64,000 nucleotides of DNA from Streptomyces sp. CNH099 (GTDB taxonomy: Bacteria > Actinomycetota > Actinomycetes > Streptomycetales > Streptomycetaceae), in contig AZWL01000007.1 in NCBI GenBank assembly GCA_000514715.1, positions 186,001 through 250,000 on the forward strand, written 5' to 3'. Shown here piece by piece: positions 27,529-37,409 of this stretch. The position numbers and the translations under genes are program-made. The first letter of the stretch is position 1, and every line of letters begins with the position of its first letter. Below the pieces are notes generated by a model that was not told where the DNA came from, searched no databases, and was given only the letters and a program-made list of their open reading frames with translations.

Positions 27529-29265
27529 TCAGAGGTGCTTCTGCGACAGCCAGGGCAGCCGGTCGCGCAGCTCGGCCGCGCGGGCCTCCTCGCGCGCGTA
27601 CAGCACGCCGTACGTGAACGAGGGCTCGCCCGCGCCCTGCGCCTGCTGCGCGATCTCGCGCAGCGCGGCCCGGGCCAGCACGCCGTCCTGGTAGTCGCCG
27701 AGCAGGTCCTGGACCTCCCGCATCAGCGAGGTGACGGTCTTCGCCTCCTTGCCGAGCACGGGGCGGGCCACCTCCGCGGCGTAGCGGGCCCGCTTGGCGG
27801 ACTTGCGGGTCTCGTGGATGGCGGTGTCGCGGTCCGGGCCGGGGGCGAGGTCGAAGACCTGCTGCAGGGAGTCGGCGAAGCGCCGGTAGTCGCGGGCGAG
27901 GGCCTTGCGCAGCACGGGCTCCGCGGGGCGGACGGCGGCGGCGCGCAGCGGCGGGTCGGCGAGCAGCCCGTCGAGGGCGTCGAGGAGGGCGAGGTAGCGG
28001 CGGCCGTCGAGCACGGCGACGATACGGCGCCGGGAGCCGGTGCGGCGGGCGGTGGACCAGGTGCGCAGCCGGCCGCGTACGGGGCCGAGCACGAGCGGGC
28101 GCTCCAGCTCCACGAGGGCGGCGTGGATGCGTTCGGTGAGCACCTCGCGGTCGCGGTCGACGCCGAGTTCGGCGGCCAGCCAGCGCAGCTCGCCAGCGAC
28201 GGGGTCGGTGCGGGTGCGGTCGAGGACGGCGCGGTAGCTGCGGAACGTGCTGCGCAGGCGGCGGCTGGCGACGCGCATCTGGTGGACGGCGTCCGGCTGG
28301 TCGAGGCGGACGGCGGGGTCCAGCTCGACCAGGGCGGTGACCTGGGCGCGGACGTAGTCGAGGACGACGTCGGCGGCGGGACGGGCGGCGGGCGCGGCGG
28401 CCTCCGGCGAGTCCGCGGGCTCGGGGCGGTTCTGGCCGGCGGGCTTCTTCTTGCCGCTCTTGCCGCTCTTGCCGCTCTTGCCGCCCTTGGCCTTTCCGCC
28501 GCCCTTGGCCTTTCCGCCGTCCTTGCTGTCCTTCCCGGCCTTGGTCTTCCCGCCGGCCTTGGCCTTCCCGCCGGCCCTGCCCTCCTTGCCGGCCTTGCCC
28601 CCCTTGGCCTTCTTCCCGGCCCCGGCCTTCCCGCCCGCCGTCTCCCGCGGCTCTTCCGTCTCCGCCAGCGCCCGCGCCAGCTTCGACGCCGCCGCCGACC
28701 GCCGCAGCCCGGCCCCTCCCCCGGTCAGCGCCGCCTCCACCGCGTCCAGCACCGCCGGGTCTCCCCCGGCGCCCAGCTCCACCTCCACCTCGGCCCAGGC
28801 CGCCGTCGCCCCCGTGTCCGGGCGCTCGGCCGTCACCCGGTCGACGGAGACCTCCGCGACCGGCTCGCCGTCCGCGCCGAGCAGTTGGTGGACGTCACGC
28901 TGCGAGCGGATGCGGACGACGGGCACCAGCTCGGCGTCGCGGACGCGGGAGCGGACCAGCGCCGCCAGGCGGCGCGGGACGCTCTCGCCGAGGGGGGCGC
29001 GGACCTCGTCGCGTACGCCGGGGGCCACCGGCAGCTTCAGGTGCCAGCCCGCGTCGTCGCCGCCCGTGCGGCGGCGCAGCGTGATGCCGTCGGCCGCCAG
29101 CCGACGGCCCGCGGTGTCGTAGTAGACGGCGTCGAGCCGGGCGGTGCCCTGGTCGATCACCGCCGTGACGCCGTCGACGCCCGTCAGGTCGGGCAGCGGG
29201 GGCAGTTCGGAGGCGCCCCCCTCGGCCTCGTACTTCCGCTCGATCTCGCGCACCGTGTCCACCAT
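27529..29265 (-). CDS. CYTH-CHAD domain protein
   Basis: The 578-aa protein has an N-terminal CYTH domain starting with the EREIERKYE-type motif (VREIERKYE), with triphosphate-tunnel residues such as TLRRRTGGDD and HLKLP. A C-terminal CHAD domain (about 295-578) has conserved histidines: VHQMRVASRRLRSTFRSYR and HETRKSAKRARYAAE. CYTH enzymes hydrolyse or form triphosphates; CHAD binds polyphosphate. The domains are joined by a Lys/Gly-rich linker near residues 208-280 made of GGKAK-type repeats. No signal peptide. It is divergent from the DoxX gene. Confidence 0.92.
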   Translation of the reverse strand: MVDTVREIERKYEAEGGASELPPLPDLTGVDGVTAVIDQGTARLDAVYYDTAGRRLAADGITLRRRTGGDDAGWHLKLPVAPGVRDEVRAPLGESVPRRLAALVRSRVRDAELVPVVRIRSQRDVHQLLGADGEPVAEVSVDRVTAERPDTGATAAWAEVEVELGAGGDPAVLDAVEAALTGGGAGLRRSAAASKLARALAETEEPRETAGGKAGAGKKAKGGKAGKEGRAGGKAKAGGKTKAGKDSKDGGKAKGGGKAKGGKSGKSGKSGKKKPAGQNRPEPADSPEAAAPAARPAADVVLDYVRAQVTALVELDPAVRLDQPDAVHQMRVASRRLRSTFRSYRAVLDRTRTDPVAGELRWLAAELGVDRDREVLTERIHAALVELERPLVLGPVRGRLRTWSTARRTGSRRRIVAVLDGRRYLALLDALDGLLADPPLRAAAVRPAEPVLRKALARDYRRFADSLQQVFDLAPGPDRDTAIHETRKSAKRARYAAEVARPVLGKEAKTVTSLMREVQDLLGDYQDGVLARAALREIAQQAQGAGEPSFTYGVLYAREEARAAELRDRLPWLSQKHL

Positions 29266-29394
29266 GAATCGAATTTAGCCGGGGGCGGGCGGTTGGTCAG
29301 CGGGGTACGCGGGCCCCGATCCCCGGAATGTGCCGGGTGGCGGGGGTTCCGGGGGTGCCCTAGCGTCGCGCCCAGAACCCCAAGGAGGTCGCCC

Positions 29395-29958
29395 ATGGCC
29401 CAGCCGCGCACCATCCCCGTCATCAGCTACGCCGAGGACGTCGCGGAGGGCGTGACCGGCGTCGACGCCGGGCTGCTGGCACTGCGGGCGGCGGTCGGCG
29501 CGGTCATGGCGGGGCACGGGGCGCAGAAGCTGTTCGGCTGGTTCGGCGGCGCCGGGTTCGACCCGACGGCCGCGATGCTCTCCGCGGCCGGCTACCCCGC
29601 CGGGCGGGAGCTGACGTGGGTGCTGGGGCTGAGCGAGATCGTCGGCGGCGTCGCGCTCGCCGTCGGCTTCCTCACCCCGTTGGCGGCGGCCTCGGTGATC
29701 GGCGTGATGATCAACGCCGTGGCCGTCAAGTGGGGCTTCGACTGGCGCGGTCCGATCGCGGCGGCGGACCCGCGGGGCGTCGAGTACGAAGTCCTGCTCG
29801 GCGCCGCGGGCGTCGGGCTGGCGCTGACCGGGGCGGGCCGGGTCTCCGTGGACGGAGCGCTGGGGGCGCTGCGCGGGGGACGGGTCCTGTCGGGGGTGGC
29901 CGCGGTGGTGCTCGGGACGGCCGCCGCGGCGGCGGTGCTGCTCCTGCGCCGGCTGTGA
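29395..29958 (+). CDS. DoxX-family membrane protein
   Basis: The 187-aa protein has four hydrophobic helices and the DoxX signature ALRAAVGAVMAGHGAQKLFGWFGG near residues 30-53, followed by LGLSEIVGGVALAVGFLTPLAA. DoxX proteins are membrane subunits linked to quinone/thiol redox systems in actinobacteria; this one's partners are not seen here. AAGGAGG lies 6 bases before ATG 29395. It is convergent with rodA. Confidence 0.9.
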   Translation: MAQPRTIPVISYAEDVAEGVTGVDAGLLALRAAVGAVMAGHGAQKLFGWFGGAGFDPTAAMLSAAGYPAGRELTWVLGLSEIVGGVALAVGFLTPLAAASVIGVMINAVAVKWGFDWRGPIAAADPRGVEYEVLLGAAGVGLALTGAGRVSVDGALGALRGGRVLSGVAAVVLGTAAAAAVLLLRRL

Positions 29959-30050
29959 CGCCGGCCGGGGCCCAGGCGCCGTACCGCCACCGGAAGCCGT
30001 GCCGCCGCCGGAGGCCGTCAGGCCGCCGTACCGCCGCCGGGGCGCGTCCC

Positions 30051-31250
30051 TCAGGCCGACAGCGGCCGCTGCGCCTTGACGGACTGCAGCAGGCCCACCG
30101 CGATCCACACCGCGAACATCGACGAGCCGCCGTAGCTGACGAACGGCAGCGGCAGCCCCGCCACCGGCATGATGCCCAGCGTCATCCCGATGTTCTCGAA
30201 CGCCTGGAACGCGAACCACGCCACCACGCCCGCCGCGACGATCGTGCCGTACAGGTCGCTGGCGCCGCGCGCGATCCGGCACGCCCGCCACAGCATGACG
30301 CCGATGAGCAGCAGGATGAGGCCCGCGCCGACGAAGCCCAGCTCCTCGCCGGCCACCGTGAAGATGAAGTCGGTCTGCTGCTCGGGCACGAACTGGCCCG
30401 TCGTCTGGCTGCCCTCGCCCAGCCCCTTGCCGGTCGCCCCGCCGGAGCCGATGGCGATCCGGGCCTGGTTGGTGTTGTAGCCGACGCCCGCCGGGTCGAG
30501 CGCCGGGTTGGCGAAGGCGGCGAAGCGGTTGACCTGGTACTCGTCGAGCATGCCGAGCGAGACCACCAGCGCCGCGCCGCTGACGCCGGCGAGCACCAGG
30601 CCCAGCACCCAGCGGTTGGACGCGCCGGAGGCCAGCAGCACGCCCAGCACGATCGCGGTCAGCACCATCGCCGAGCCGAGGTCCGGCATCAGCACGACGA
30701 TCAGGATCGGCGCCGCGGCCATGCCGAGGGCCTGGACGACGGTGCGGTGGTCGGGGTACTGGCGGTCGCCCGCGTCGACCCGGGCGGCCAGGATCATCGC
30801 CATCCCCAGGATGATCGTGATCTTGGTGAACTCGGCCGGCTGGACGGTGAAGCCGCCGCCGAGGTCGAGCCAGGCGCGGGAGCCGTTGATGGTGGTGCCC
30901 AGCGGGCTGAGCACCGTGGCGACGAGCACCAGCGACAAGCCGTAAAGCACCGGCACCACGCCGCGCAGCGTGCGGTGGCCCACCCAGACGGTGGCGGCCA
31001 TCAGCGCGATGCCGACGGTGGTGAAGATCGCGTGCCGCGTCACGAAGTAGTACGGGTCGCCGCCGGTGAGGTCGCTGCGGTTGCGGGTCGCGGACCAGAC
31101 CAGCGCGGTGCCGACCGCGGACAGCGCGAGCCCGGAGATCATGAGCATCCAGTCGACCCGGCGCACCAGCGAGTCGCGCGCGGTCAGCCTGCCCCACGTG
31201 CCCAGCTCGGGCGTGAAGCGCCGGACGAAGTACCCGTCGCCGGCCGTCAT
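30051..31250 (-). CDS. rodA: RodA/FtsW-family peptidoglycan glycosyltransferase (SEDS)
   Basis: The 399-aa protein has about ten transmembrane helices and SEDS signatures: NGSRAWLDLGGGFTVQPAEFTKI, the extracellular Asp/Glu region, and FIFTVAGEELGFVGAG and PLPFVSYGGSS near the end. SEDS proteins polymerise glycan strands with a class B PBP. The start ATG at 31250 overlaps the PBP stop by 4 bases (ATGA), tight coupling with its partner. In Streptomyces this locus contributes to spore-wall synthesis. Confidence 0.95.
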   Translation of the reverse strand: MTAGDGYFVRRFTPELGTWGRLTARDSLVRRVDWMLMISGLALSAVGTALVWSATRNRSDLTGGDPYYFVTRHAIFTTVGIALMAATVWVGHRTLRGVVPVLYGLSLVLVATVLSPLGTTINGSRAWLDLGGGFTVQPAEFTKITIILGMAMILAARVDAGDRQYPDHRTVVQALGMAAAPILIVVLMPDLGSAMVLTAIVLGVLLASGASNRWVLGLVLAGVSGAALVVSLGMLDEYQVNRFAAFANPALDPAGVGYNTNQARIAIGSGGATGKGLGEGSQTTGQFVPEQQTDFIFTVAGEELGFVGAGLILLLIGVMLWRACRIARGASDLYGTIVAAGVVAWFAFQAFENIGMTLGIMPVAGLPLPFVSYGGSSMFAVWIAVGLLQSVKAQRPLSA

Positions 31251-33334
31251 GGCGCCTCGATCCTCCCGTCCGGTGAGATCTTCGGCAGCTTCTTCTGCGG
31301 CTTGGGCAGCAGCGCCTTCTTCGGGTCGATGCCGCCGTCCTCGGTGACGCCGTACAGCGCGTTGTAGACCGCGCGGACCGCGGGCGCGGAGGCGCCGGAG
31401 CCGGTGCCGCCCTGGGAGATGGTCATGACGATCGTGTACTCGTCGGTGTACGTCGCGAACCACGACGTCGTCTGCTTGCCGTAGACCTCGGCGGTGCCGG
31501 TCTTGGCGTGCATCGGGATCTTGTCCTGCGGCCAGCCGGTGAAGCGCCAGGCGGCGGTGCCGCGGGTGGCGACGCCCGCGAGCGCGTCGTCTATGGCGGC
31601 GTGCGTGGCCTTGTCCAACGGCAGCTTGCCGTGCGCCTTCGGCTCGATCATGTCGACCTTCTTGCCGTCGGCGCTGATGACGGCCTTGCCGATGGTCGGG
31701 TCGTAGAGCGTGCCGCCGTTGGCGATGGCGCCGTACATGGTGGCCATCTGTATCGGGGTGACGAGCGTGTCGCCCTGGCCGATGGAGTAGTTGACGGCGT
31801 CACCGGCGCGCATGCGCATGCCCTCCAGGCAGTTCTCGTACGCGATGCGCTCGGTGTAGTCGCCGTCCTGCTTGCCCTGCTTGCACCAGGCGTCCTTGTT
31901 GGCCTTCCAGTAGTCCTTCTTCCACTGCCGGTCGGGGACCCGGCCGGTGACCTCGTTCGGCAGGTCGATGCCGGTCTCCTCGCCGAGGCCGAACTGGTGG
32001 GCGGTCTTGTAGAACCAGTCGTCGGGCTTCTTCTTCGGCTTGTTGCCGCCGTCGTTCAGCCACTCCTGGTGCGCCAGCCGGTAGTAGACCGTGTCGCAGG
32101 AGACCTCCAGCGCCCGGCCGAGGTCGATGAGCCCGAAGCTCTGCGACTCGAAGTTCTTGAAGACCTGGCCGCCGATACTGTAGTCGCTGCTGCACTGGTA
32201 GTTGCCGTCGAAGTCGTAGCCGGCGTTGACCGCGGCGGTGGTCGTGACCGGCTTGAAGATCGAGCCGGGGGCGGACTGGCCCTGGGTCGCCCGGTTCAGC
32301 AGCGGATAGTTGGCCTTCTTGCCGGTCAGCTTCTTGTACGTGGCGGCGTCGATGCCGCCGACCCAGTCGTTCGGGTCGTACATCGGGTTGGACGCCATGG
32401 CGACGACGCGGCCGGTGTCGGCCTCCATCACCACCATCGCGCCGGAGTCCGCCTTGTAGTTCGTGCCGGTGTTGTCGTCGAACTCGGTGCGGGCCACCTT
32501 CATCGCCTTGGCCAGCTCCTTCTCGGCCAGCGCCTGCACCCGCGAGTCGATGCTCGTGACCAGGTTGGAGCCGGGCACACCCGGCTGCTTGTCGGCCTCC
32601 CCTATCACCCGGCCGAGCTTGTCGACGCGGTAGCTCGTCACGCCGGCCTGGCCGCGCAGCTCGGAGTCGTAGGAGCGTTCGAGGCCGGCGCGGCCGATCT
32701 GGTCGGTGCGCAGCAGCGGGTTGTCGCCGTCCTCGGCCTGCTCGATCTCCTCGTCGGTGACCGGGGAGAGGTAGCCGAGGACCTGGGCGGTGGCGGCGTC
32801 GTTCGGCGAGCCGTAGCGGCGGACCGCGCTGGGCTCCGCGGTGATGCCGGGGAACTCCTCCTTCTGCTCGCGGATCTGCAGCGCCTGGCGGGCCGTGGCC
32901 TCGTCGGTGATGGGGATGGGCTGGTACGGGGAGCCGTTCCAGCACGGCTTGGGGGTGTCGGCGTCGCAGAGCCGGACCCGCTCCATGACGGTCCGGGGCT
33001 TCATGCCGAGCACCCCGGCGAGCTTGGTGAGGACCGCCTCGCCGTCGTCGTCCATCTTCATCAGGTCGGTGCGGCTGGCGGAGACCACGAGGCGGGTCTC
33101 GTTGTCGGCGAGCGGCTCGCCGCGGGAGTCGAGGATGGAGCCGCGTACGGCGGGCTCGATGACCTGCTGGACGTGGTTGCCGGCGGCCTCCTCCTCGTAC
33201 TGGTCGCCGTTGCGGATCTGCAGGTACCACAGCCGGCCGCCGAGGGTGAGCAGCAGGGAGAGCACGAGCACCTGGATGCCGACGAGCCGGACGGTGACCC
33301 GGGTCGACTTCCCGGTCTCCGGGATGTTGGTCAC
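31247..33334 (-). CDS. mrdA: Penicillin-binding protein 2 (class B transpeptidase)
   Basis: The 695-aa protein has a short cytoplasmic start, one helix (VGIQVLVLSLLLTLGGRLWY), a dimerisation/pedestal region and a transpeptidase domain with the three active-site motifs: SxxK in GSIFKP near residue 360, the SxN-type YSIGQGD, and KTGTAE. It cross-links peptidoglycan with RodA and the Mre proteins. GTG at 33334 overlaps the mreD stop by 4 bases. Length is at the upper range because of insertions with charged residues (about 420-500). Confidence 0.95.
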   Translation of the reverse strand: MTNIPETGKSTRVTVRLVGIQVLVLSLLLTLGGRLWYLQIRNGDQYEEEAAGNHVQQVIEPAVRGSILDSRGEPLADNETRLVVSASRTDLMKMDDDGEAVLTKLAGVLGMKPRTVMERVRLCDADTPKPCWNGSPYQPIPITDEATARQALQIREQKEEFPGITAEPSAVRRYGSPNDAATAQVLGYLSPVTDEEIEQAEDGDNPLLRTDQIGRAGLERSYDSELRGQAGVTSYRVDKLGRVIGEADKQPGVPGSNLVTSIDSRVQALAEKELAKAMKVARTEFDDNTGTNYKADSGAMVVMEADTGRVVAMASNPMYDPNDWVGGIDAATYKKLTGKKANYPLLNRATQGQSAPGSIFKPVTTTAAVNAGYDFDGNYQCSSDYSIGGQVFKNFESQSFGLIDLGRALEVSCDTVYYRLAHQEWLNDGGNKPKKKPDDWFYKTAHQFGLGEETGIDLPNEVTGRVPDRQWKKDYWKANKDAWCKQGKQDGDYTERIAYENCLEGMRMRAGDAVNYSIGQGDTLVTPIQMATMYGAIANGGTLYDPTIGKAVISADGKKVDMIEPKAHGKLPLDKATHAAIDDALAGVATRGTAAWRFTGWPQDKIPMHAKTGTAEVYGKQTTSWFATYTDEYTIVMTISQGGTGSGASAPAVRAVYNALYGVTEDGGIDPKKALLPKPQKKLPKISPDGRIEAP

Positions 33335-34050
33335 AGCCGCTTCACCCCTTTGATGCGGGTGGCCTTGGCGGATTTGGACTTGGGGCCGAACAGGTTGCCG
33401 CGCTGCCGGCCGATGCCGCCGCGGCCGTAGGAGCGGGCGCGCTTGACGGCGGCGCGGCTGGCGGTGCCGCCGGCCAGCCAGCGGTACGAGGAGTCGCCCG
33501 CGGCCGAGCCGCCGGTGGCGGTCTCGGCGGCCTCGGCGGTGGTGGCGCGGTCGGCCCTGCGGGCCAGCGCCATCACCAGCGGCACGGTGAACGGGGCGAG
33601 CAGCAGGTCGTAGATCGCGGCGGTGAAGACCAGGTTGCCCAGGCCCACGCCGCGCACCGAGCCCTCGCCGACGAGGGCGCCGACGCCCGCGTACAGCAGC
33701 GTGGAGCCGACGGCGGCGCAGCCGACGACCATCATCGGCCCCGCGGCGGTACGCACCTGGCCGGACTCGGGCTTGATGAGCCCGGCGAGGTAGCCGATGA
33801 CGGCGAGCACGAGGGCGTAGCGGCCGACGGCGTGGTCGGCGGGCGGCGCGATGTCGGCGAGCAGGCCGGCGCTGAAGCCGACGAGGGCGCCGCCCACGTG
33901 GCCGTAGACCATGGCGAGGGCGAGGACGACGAGCAGCGTCAGGTCGGGCACGGCGCCGGGCAGGTGGAGCCGGGCGAGCACGGTGACCTGGAAGACGAGG
34001 GCGACCACCACCAGCAGGGTGGAGAGCAGGACGCGGTTCACGTGCCTCAT
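33331..34050 (-). CDS. mreD: Rod-shape protein MreD
   Basis: The 239-aa protein has five to six hydrophobic helices in residues 1-165 (VNRVLLSTLLVVVALVFQVTVLARLHLPGAVPDL opens the first two), as in MreD. The last 75 residues are a soluble, Arg/Lys/Gly-rich tail, absent from Gram-negative MreD. ATG at 34050 was chosen; mreC ends 5 bp upstream. In Streptomyces MreBCD act in spore-wall synthesis rather than vegetative growth. Confidence 0.92.
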   Translation of the reverse strand: MRHVNRVLLSTLLVVVALVFQVTVLARLHLPGAVPDLTLLVVLALAMVYGHVGGALVGFSAGLLADIAPPADHAVGRYALVLAVIGYLAGLIKPESGQVRTAAGPMMVVGCAAVGSTLLYAGVGALVGEGSVRGVGLGNLVFTAAIYDLLLAPFTVPLVMALARRADRATTAEAAETATGGSAAGDSSYRWLAGGTASRAAVKRARSYGRGGIGRQRGNLFGPKSKSAKATRIKGVKRL

Positions 34051-34054
34051 GCGG

Positions 34055-35077
34055 TCAGTTCCCGTCCTCTCCGGCTGCGGGGTCCCCTCCGGCGGGGTCC
34101 GCGGGGTTCTCCACCGCCGGGTCCCCGGCACCGGCGTCCGCCCCGGCGCCCGCTCCCGCCGCGTCGCCCTCCGCGCCGGGGGTGACCGTGACCGTGACGG
34201 TGGGCGTCGGCGTCGCCTTGGGCGCGGGCGGCAGGACCTTGTCGCGCGGGTCGTCGCGGGGCGGCTGGACGACGACGCCGACGATGTCGAGCCGGGTGAA
34301 CGAGGCGAACGGCTCGACGTACACGGTGCGGGTGACGTCGCCGACCGGCTCGACCGACGAGACGACCCCTATCGGCACGCCCGGCACGAACGGCCGGGAG
34401 CCGCTGGAGCCGAAGGTCACCAGCCGGTCCCCCTTCGCCACCTTCAGCTTGCCGTTGAGCAGTTCCACCTTCATGGGCCGGTCGCCCTGGCCGGTGGCGA
34501 AGCCCAGCTCGCTGGTCTTCTCCAGCCGGGTGCCGACGGTGAACTCCGGGTCGTTGGCGAGCAGCACGGTGGCGGTGGACGGGCCCACGGTGGTGACGCG
34601 GCCGACGAGGCCGTCGCCGTTGAGTACGGTCATGTCCCGCTCCAGGCCGTCGCGGGAGCCGGCGTCGATGGTCACGGTCCAGGACAGGCCCTGGGCCGCT
34701 CCTATGGCGATGACCTGGGCGCCCTTGATGCCGTACCGGCCGGCGCCGGCGGTCTTGAGGATCTTGTCCAGCTCCGCGGCGCGGGCGCGGTTGCGGTCGT
34801 CGCTGCCCAGCCGCTGCTTCAGCTCGGCGTTCTGCCGCTCCAGTTCGGCGATCCGGTCGTGCCTGTCCCCCGACTCGCGCACCGCCTCGATCGCGTTGCC
34901 CACCGGGTCGACCACCGTGGCGACGCCGTCCTCGACGGGGCCCAGGGCCGTCGCGGCCCCCCGCTTCGTGGCGTCCAGGGGAGAGTCGTCCCCGCCCCGG
35001 ATGTCGACCGTGATCAGCGCGAACGAGATGGTGATGAGCAGCAGGAGCAGGACCCGGCTCTCTCGTGTGTCCCTCAC
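34055..35077 (-). CDS. mreC: Rod-shape protein MreC
   Basis: The 340-aa protein has an N-terminal helix (VLLLLLITISFALITVD), a coiled-coil segment (DRIAELERQNAELKQRLGSD, near residues 72-92) and the beta-barrel MreC domain (about 110-275) with VIAIGAAQGLSWTVTIDAGSRDGL. The C-terminal 60 residues are Pro/Thr/Ala/Asp-rich and unconserved. GTG at 35077 starts with VRDTRESR. MreC links MreB to PBP2 in the cell-wall machinery. Confidence 0.95.
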   Translation of the reverse strand: MRDTRESRVLLLLLITISFALITVDIRGGDDSPLDATKRGAATALGPVEDGVATVVDPVGNAIEAVRESGDRHDRIAELERQNAELKQRLGSDDRNRARAAELDKILKTAGAGRYGIKGAQVIAIGAAQGLSWTVTIDAGSRDGLERDMTVLNGDGLVGRVTTVGPSTATVLLANDPEFTVGTRLEKTSELGFATGQGDRPMKVELLNGKLKVAKGDRLVTFGSSGSRPFVPGVPIGVVSSVEPVGDVTRTVYVEPFASFTRLDIVGVVVQPPRDDPRDKVLPPAPKATPTPTVTVTVTPGAEGDAAGAGAGADAGAGDPAVENPADPAGGDPAAGEDGN

Positions 35078-35131
35078 GTGCTTCCGAACGGCCTTCCTGG
35101 GTGTCCCGGCGACGGGGTGCGGACTTGGGGC

Positions 35132-36163
35132 CTAGCGGCGGGGCTGCGCGTCCAGAACCTGCTGCAGCGCCTCGAACTCCTCGACGCACTTGCCGGAGCC
35201 GAGCGCGACGGAGTCGAGCGGTTCCTCGGCGAGGTGGATCGGCATCCCCGTCTCGTGCCGCAGCCGCTCGTCGAGGCCGGCCAGCAGCGCGCCGCCCCCG
35301 GTGAGCACGATGCCGCGGTCCATGATGTCGCCGGACAGCTCCGGCGGGCACTTGTCGAGCGTCGTCTTGACCGCGTCGACGATCGCGTTGAGCGGCTCCT
35401 CCATGGCCTTGCGCACCTCGGCGGAGGAGATCACGACGGTCTTGGGCAGCCCGCTGACCAGGTCACGGCCGCGGATCTCGGTGTGCTCGTCCCGGTCGGA
35501 GTCGTACGCCGAGCCGATGGTGATCTTGATCATCTCGGCGGTGCGCTCGCCGAGCAGGAGGCTGTACTCCTTCTTGATGTGCTGGATGATCGCGTTGTCC
35601 AGCTCGTCCCCGGCCACCCGGATGGACTGCGCGGTGACGATGCCGCCGAGGGAGATCACCGCGACCTCGGTGGTGCCGCCGCCGATGTCCACGACCATGT
35701 TCCCCGTCGCCTCGTGCACCGGGAGCCCCGAGCCGATGGCCGCGGCCATCGGCTCCTCGATGATGTGCACCTGACGGGCGCCCGCCTGGGTCGAGGCTTC
35801 GATGACCGCGCGGCGCTCGACCCCGGTGATGCCCGACGGCACGCAGACCACGACGCGCGGGCGGGCGAGGTACCGGCGCTTGTGGATCTTCAGGATGAAG
35901 TAGCGCAGCATCCGCTCGGTGATCTCGAAGTCGGCGATGACGCCGTCCTTCAGCGGGCGCACCGCGACGATGTTGCCCGGGGTGCGGCCGATCATCTTCT
36001 TCGCCTCGGCGCCGACCGCGAGAATCCCGCCGGTGTTGGTGTTGATGGCCACGACCGACGGCTCGTTCAGCACGATGCCCCGGCCTCTGACGTACACCAG
36101 CGTGTTGGCGGTCCCAAGGTCGACGGCCATGTCACGGCCGATGAAGCTCATGTTGTTCGCCAT
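35132..36163 (-). CDS. mreB: Actin-like rod-shape protein MreB
   Basis: The 343-aa protein is a bacterial actin: phosphate-1 [19 protein letters not shown], phosphate-2 [18 protein letters not shown] and adenosine motif [17 protein letters not shown] at 36163 (MANNMSF) is used, an internal ATG at 36151 (MSFIGRD) is the other option. MreB polymers direct spore-wall assembly in Streptomyces. A TACGAT -10-like element lies at 36241-36246 on the minus strand, about 75 bases upstream, but its -35 is weak. mreC follows in the same operon. Confidence 0.96.
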   Translation of the reverse strand: MANNMSFIGRDMAVDLGTANTLVYVRGRGIVLNEPSVVAINTNTGGILAVGAEAKKMIGRTPGNIVAVRPLKDGVIADFEITERMLRYFILKIHKRRYLARPRVVVCVPSGITGVERRAVIEASTQAGARQVHIIEEPMAAAIGSGLPVHEATGNMVVDIGGGTTEVAVISLGGIVTAQSIRVAGDELDNAIIQHIKKEYSLLLGERTAEMIKITIGSAYDSDRDEHTEIRGRDLVSGLPKTVVISSAEVRKAMEEPLNAIVDAVKTTLDKCPPELSGDIMDRGIVLTGGGALLAGLDERLRHETGMPIHLAEEPLDSVALGSGKCVEEFEALQQVLDAQPRR

Positions 36164-36336
36164 GGGATACGTCTGGCCTTCCAAGATGACGGCGGGCGGG
36201 GGTCGGGGCGGGGCGGCACACGCTACAGCCCGTGGGGGCCATCGTAGTCTCGGGAGGTCGTGGAGGCAGCGAGGGTGTCGCAGTCAATACCGCACCGTGT
36301 CGGTGGCGCTTTCCCCGTTTTCGCTTGCACATGCCA

Positions 36337-36365
36337 AGAGGCGACCGGGTGGTCCGGTCGCCTCT
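36337..36365 (-). terminator. Terminator after ndk
   Basis: A perfect 12-bp stem (AGAGGCGACCGG with CCGGTCGCCTCT, 5-base loop) lies 37 bases past the ndk stop, separating it from mreB. Confidence 0.8.
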
Positions 36366-36401
36366 CCGGGATGCCGGGCCCGCAGCCGACCTGCGTGGAC
36401 G

Positions 36402-36815
36402 TCAGGCCAGGTCGGGGAAGAACAGCTTCAGCTCGCGGGCGGCGGATTCCTCCGAGTCGGAGGCGTGCACCAGGTTCTCCCGGACGATGGTGCCGAAGTC
36501 GCCGCGGATGCTGCCGGGCGCGGCGGCGAGCGGGTCGGTGGGCCCGGCCAGCGCACGGACCCCCTCGATGACCCGCTCGCCCTCGACCACGAGCGCGACG
36601 ACGGGTCCGGAGGCCATGAACTCGACCAGGGGCTCGTAGAACGGCCGGCCGACGTGCTCGGCGTAGTGCTGCTCCAGGACCGACCGGTCGAGGGTGCGCA
36701 GTTCGAGCGCGGCGATCGACCAGTCCGCCTTCCGCTCGATCCGGCCGATGATCTCGCCGACCAGCCCGCGGCGTACCGCGTCGGGCTTGAGGAGGACGAG
36801 CGTGCGCTGGCTCAT
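36402..36815 (-). CDS. ndk: Nucleoside diphosphate kinase
   Basis: The 137-aa protein transfers the gamma phosphate of ATP to NDPs. Motifs: LVLLKPDAVRRGLVGEII at the N-terminus, ALEL, and the catalytic histidine in ENLVHASDSEESA (usually NLVHGSDS). Length is that of the standard bacterial enzyme. It is downstream of the DUF4233 gene on the same strand (gap 91 bp). Confidence 0.97.
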   Translation of the reverse strand: MSQRTLVLLKPDAVRRGLVGEIIGRIERKADWSIAALELRTLDRSVLEQHYAEHVGRPFYEPLVEFMASGPVVALVVEGERVIEGVRALAGPTDPLAAAPGSIRGDFGTIVRENLVHASDSEESAARELKLFFPDLA

Positions 36816-36906
36816 GTACGGCTCCTGCGGTGCGTTGCTGACTCGGGGGAGTCCGACCTTACCGGGCTCCCGGCGGGCGCCCGCACGGGTCCCGGTCTCC
36901 GCCGCG

Positions 36907-37278
36907 CTACGCCGGGGCGCCGCCGGTCTCCTCGGCGGTCTCGGCTTTCTCGGCGGCGGCCCGTGCGGCCTTGGCCACGTCGACGATCCGCCCGTAGTGC
37001 ACCGACGCCCACCACAGGCCGGCGAAGATCGCGCCCAGGAAGAACATCGACGGCACCACGAAGCCGGACGCGATCAGCGCGACCTGCAGCCCCCAGCCGA
37101 CGTGCACGGCGCCGGGGCGGCCGAGCATGCCGCAGACCAGCACGCACAGCACCATGGCGGCGCCGCTGACCCCCCAGATCGTGCCGTCGGACAGGTCGGA
37201 CTGGCGCATCGCGACGAGGCCCGTCAGGCCGATGACCATGATCTCGCCGATCAGCGTGCTCGCACAGAGCGTGCGCAT
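36907..37278 (-). CDS. DUF4233 membrane protein next to folC
   Basis: The 123-aa protein has four hydrophobic helices and an Ala/Glu-rich C-terminal tail (KAARAAAEKAETAEETGG). It matches the DUF4233 family, which is consistently found between folC and ndk in actinobacteria. Function unknown. ATG at 37278. Confidence 0.88.
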   Translation of the reverse strand: MRTLCASTLIGEIMVIGLTGLVAMRQSDLSDGTIWGVSGAAMVLCVLVCGMLGRPGAVHVGWGLQVALIASGFVVPSMFFLGAIFAGLWWASVHYGRIVDVAKAARAAAEKAETAEETGGAPA

Positions 37279-37409
37279 GCTCGCCCCTCTACCTCGTTCC
37301 AGCGGTGGTGACGGAACGGCGGCCGGTACCGCCCGCCGGACCGGCGTACCCGTCCTCCTCCGTCAGGGTAGCGGCCGCCCCGGGGGCGCCGTCGAGCAGC
37401 ACCGGCCCG

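Noticed and set aside
29959-30050. Triplicate GCCGTACCGCC-type direct repeats between doxX and rodA
   Set aside because: Short, imperfect and fully G+C; no stem or spacer regularity suggests a terminator or CRISPR, so it was left as background.
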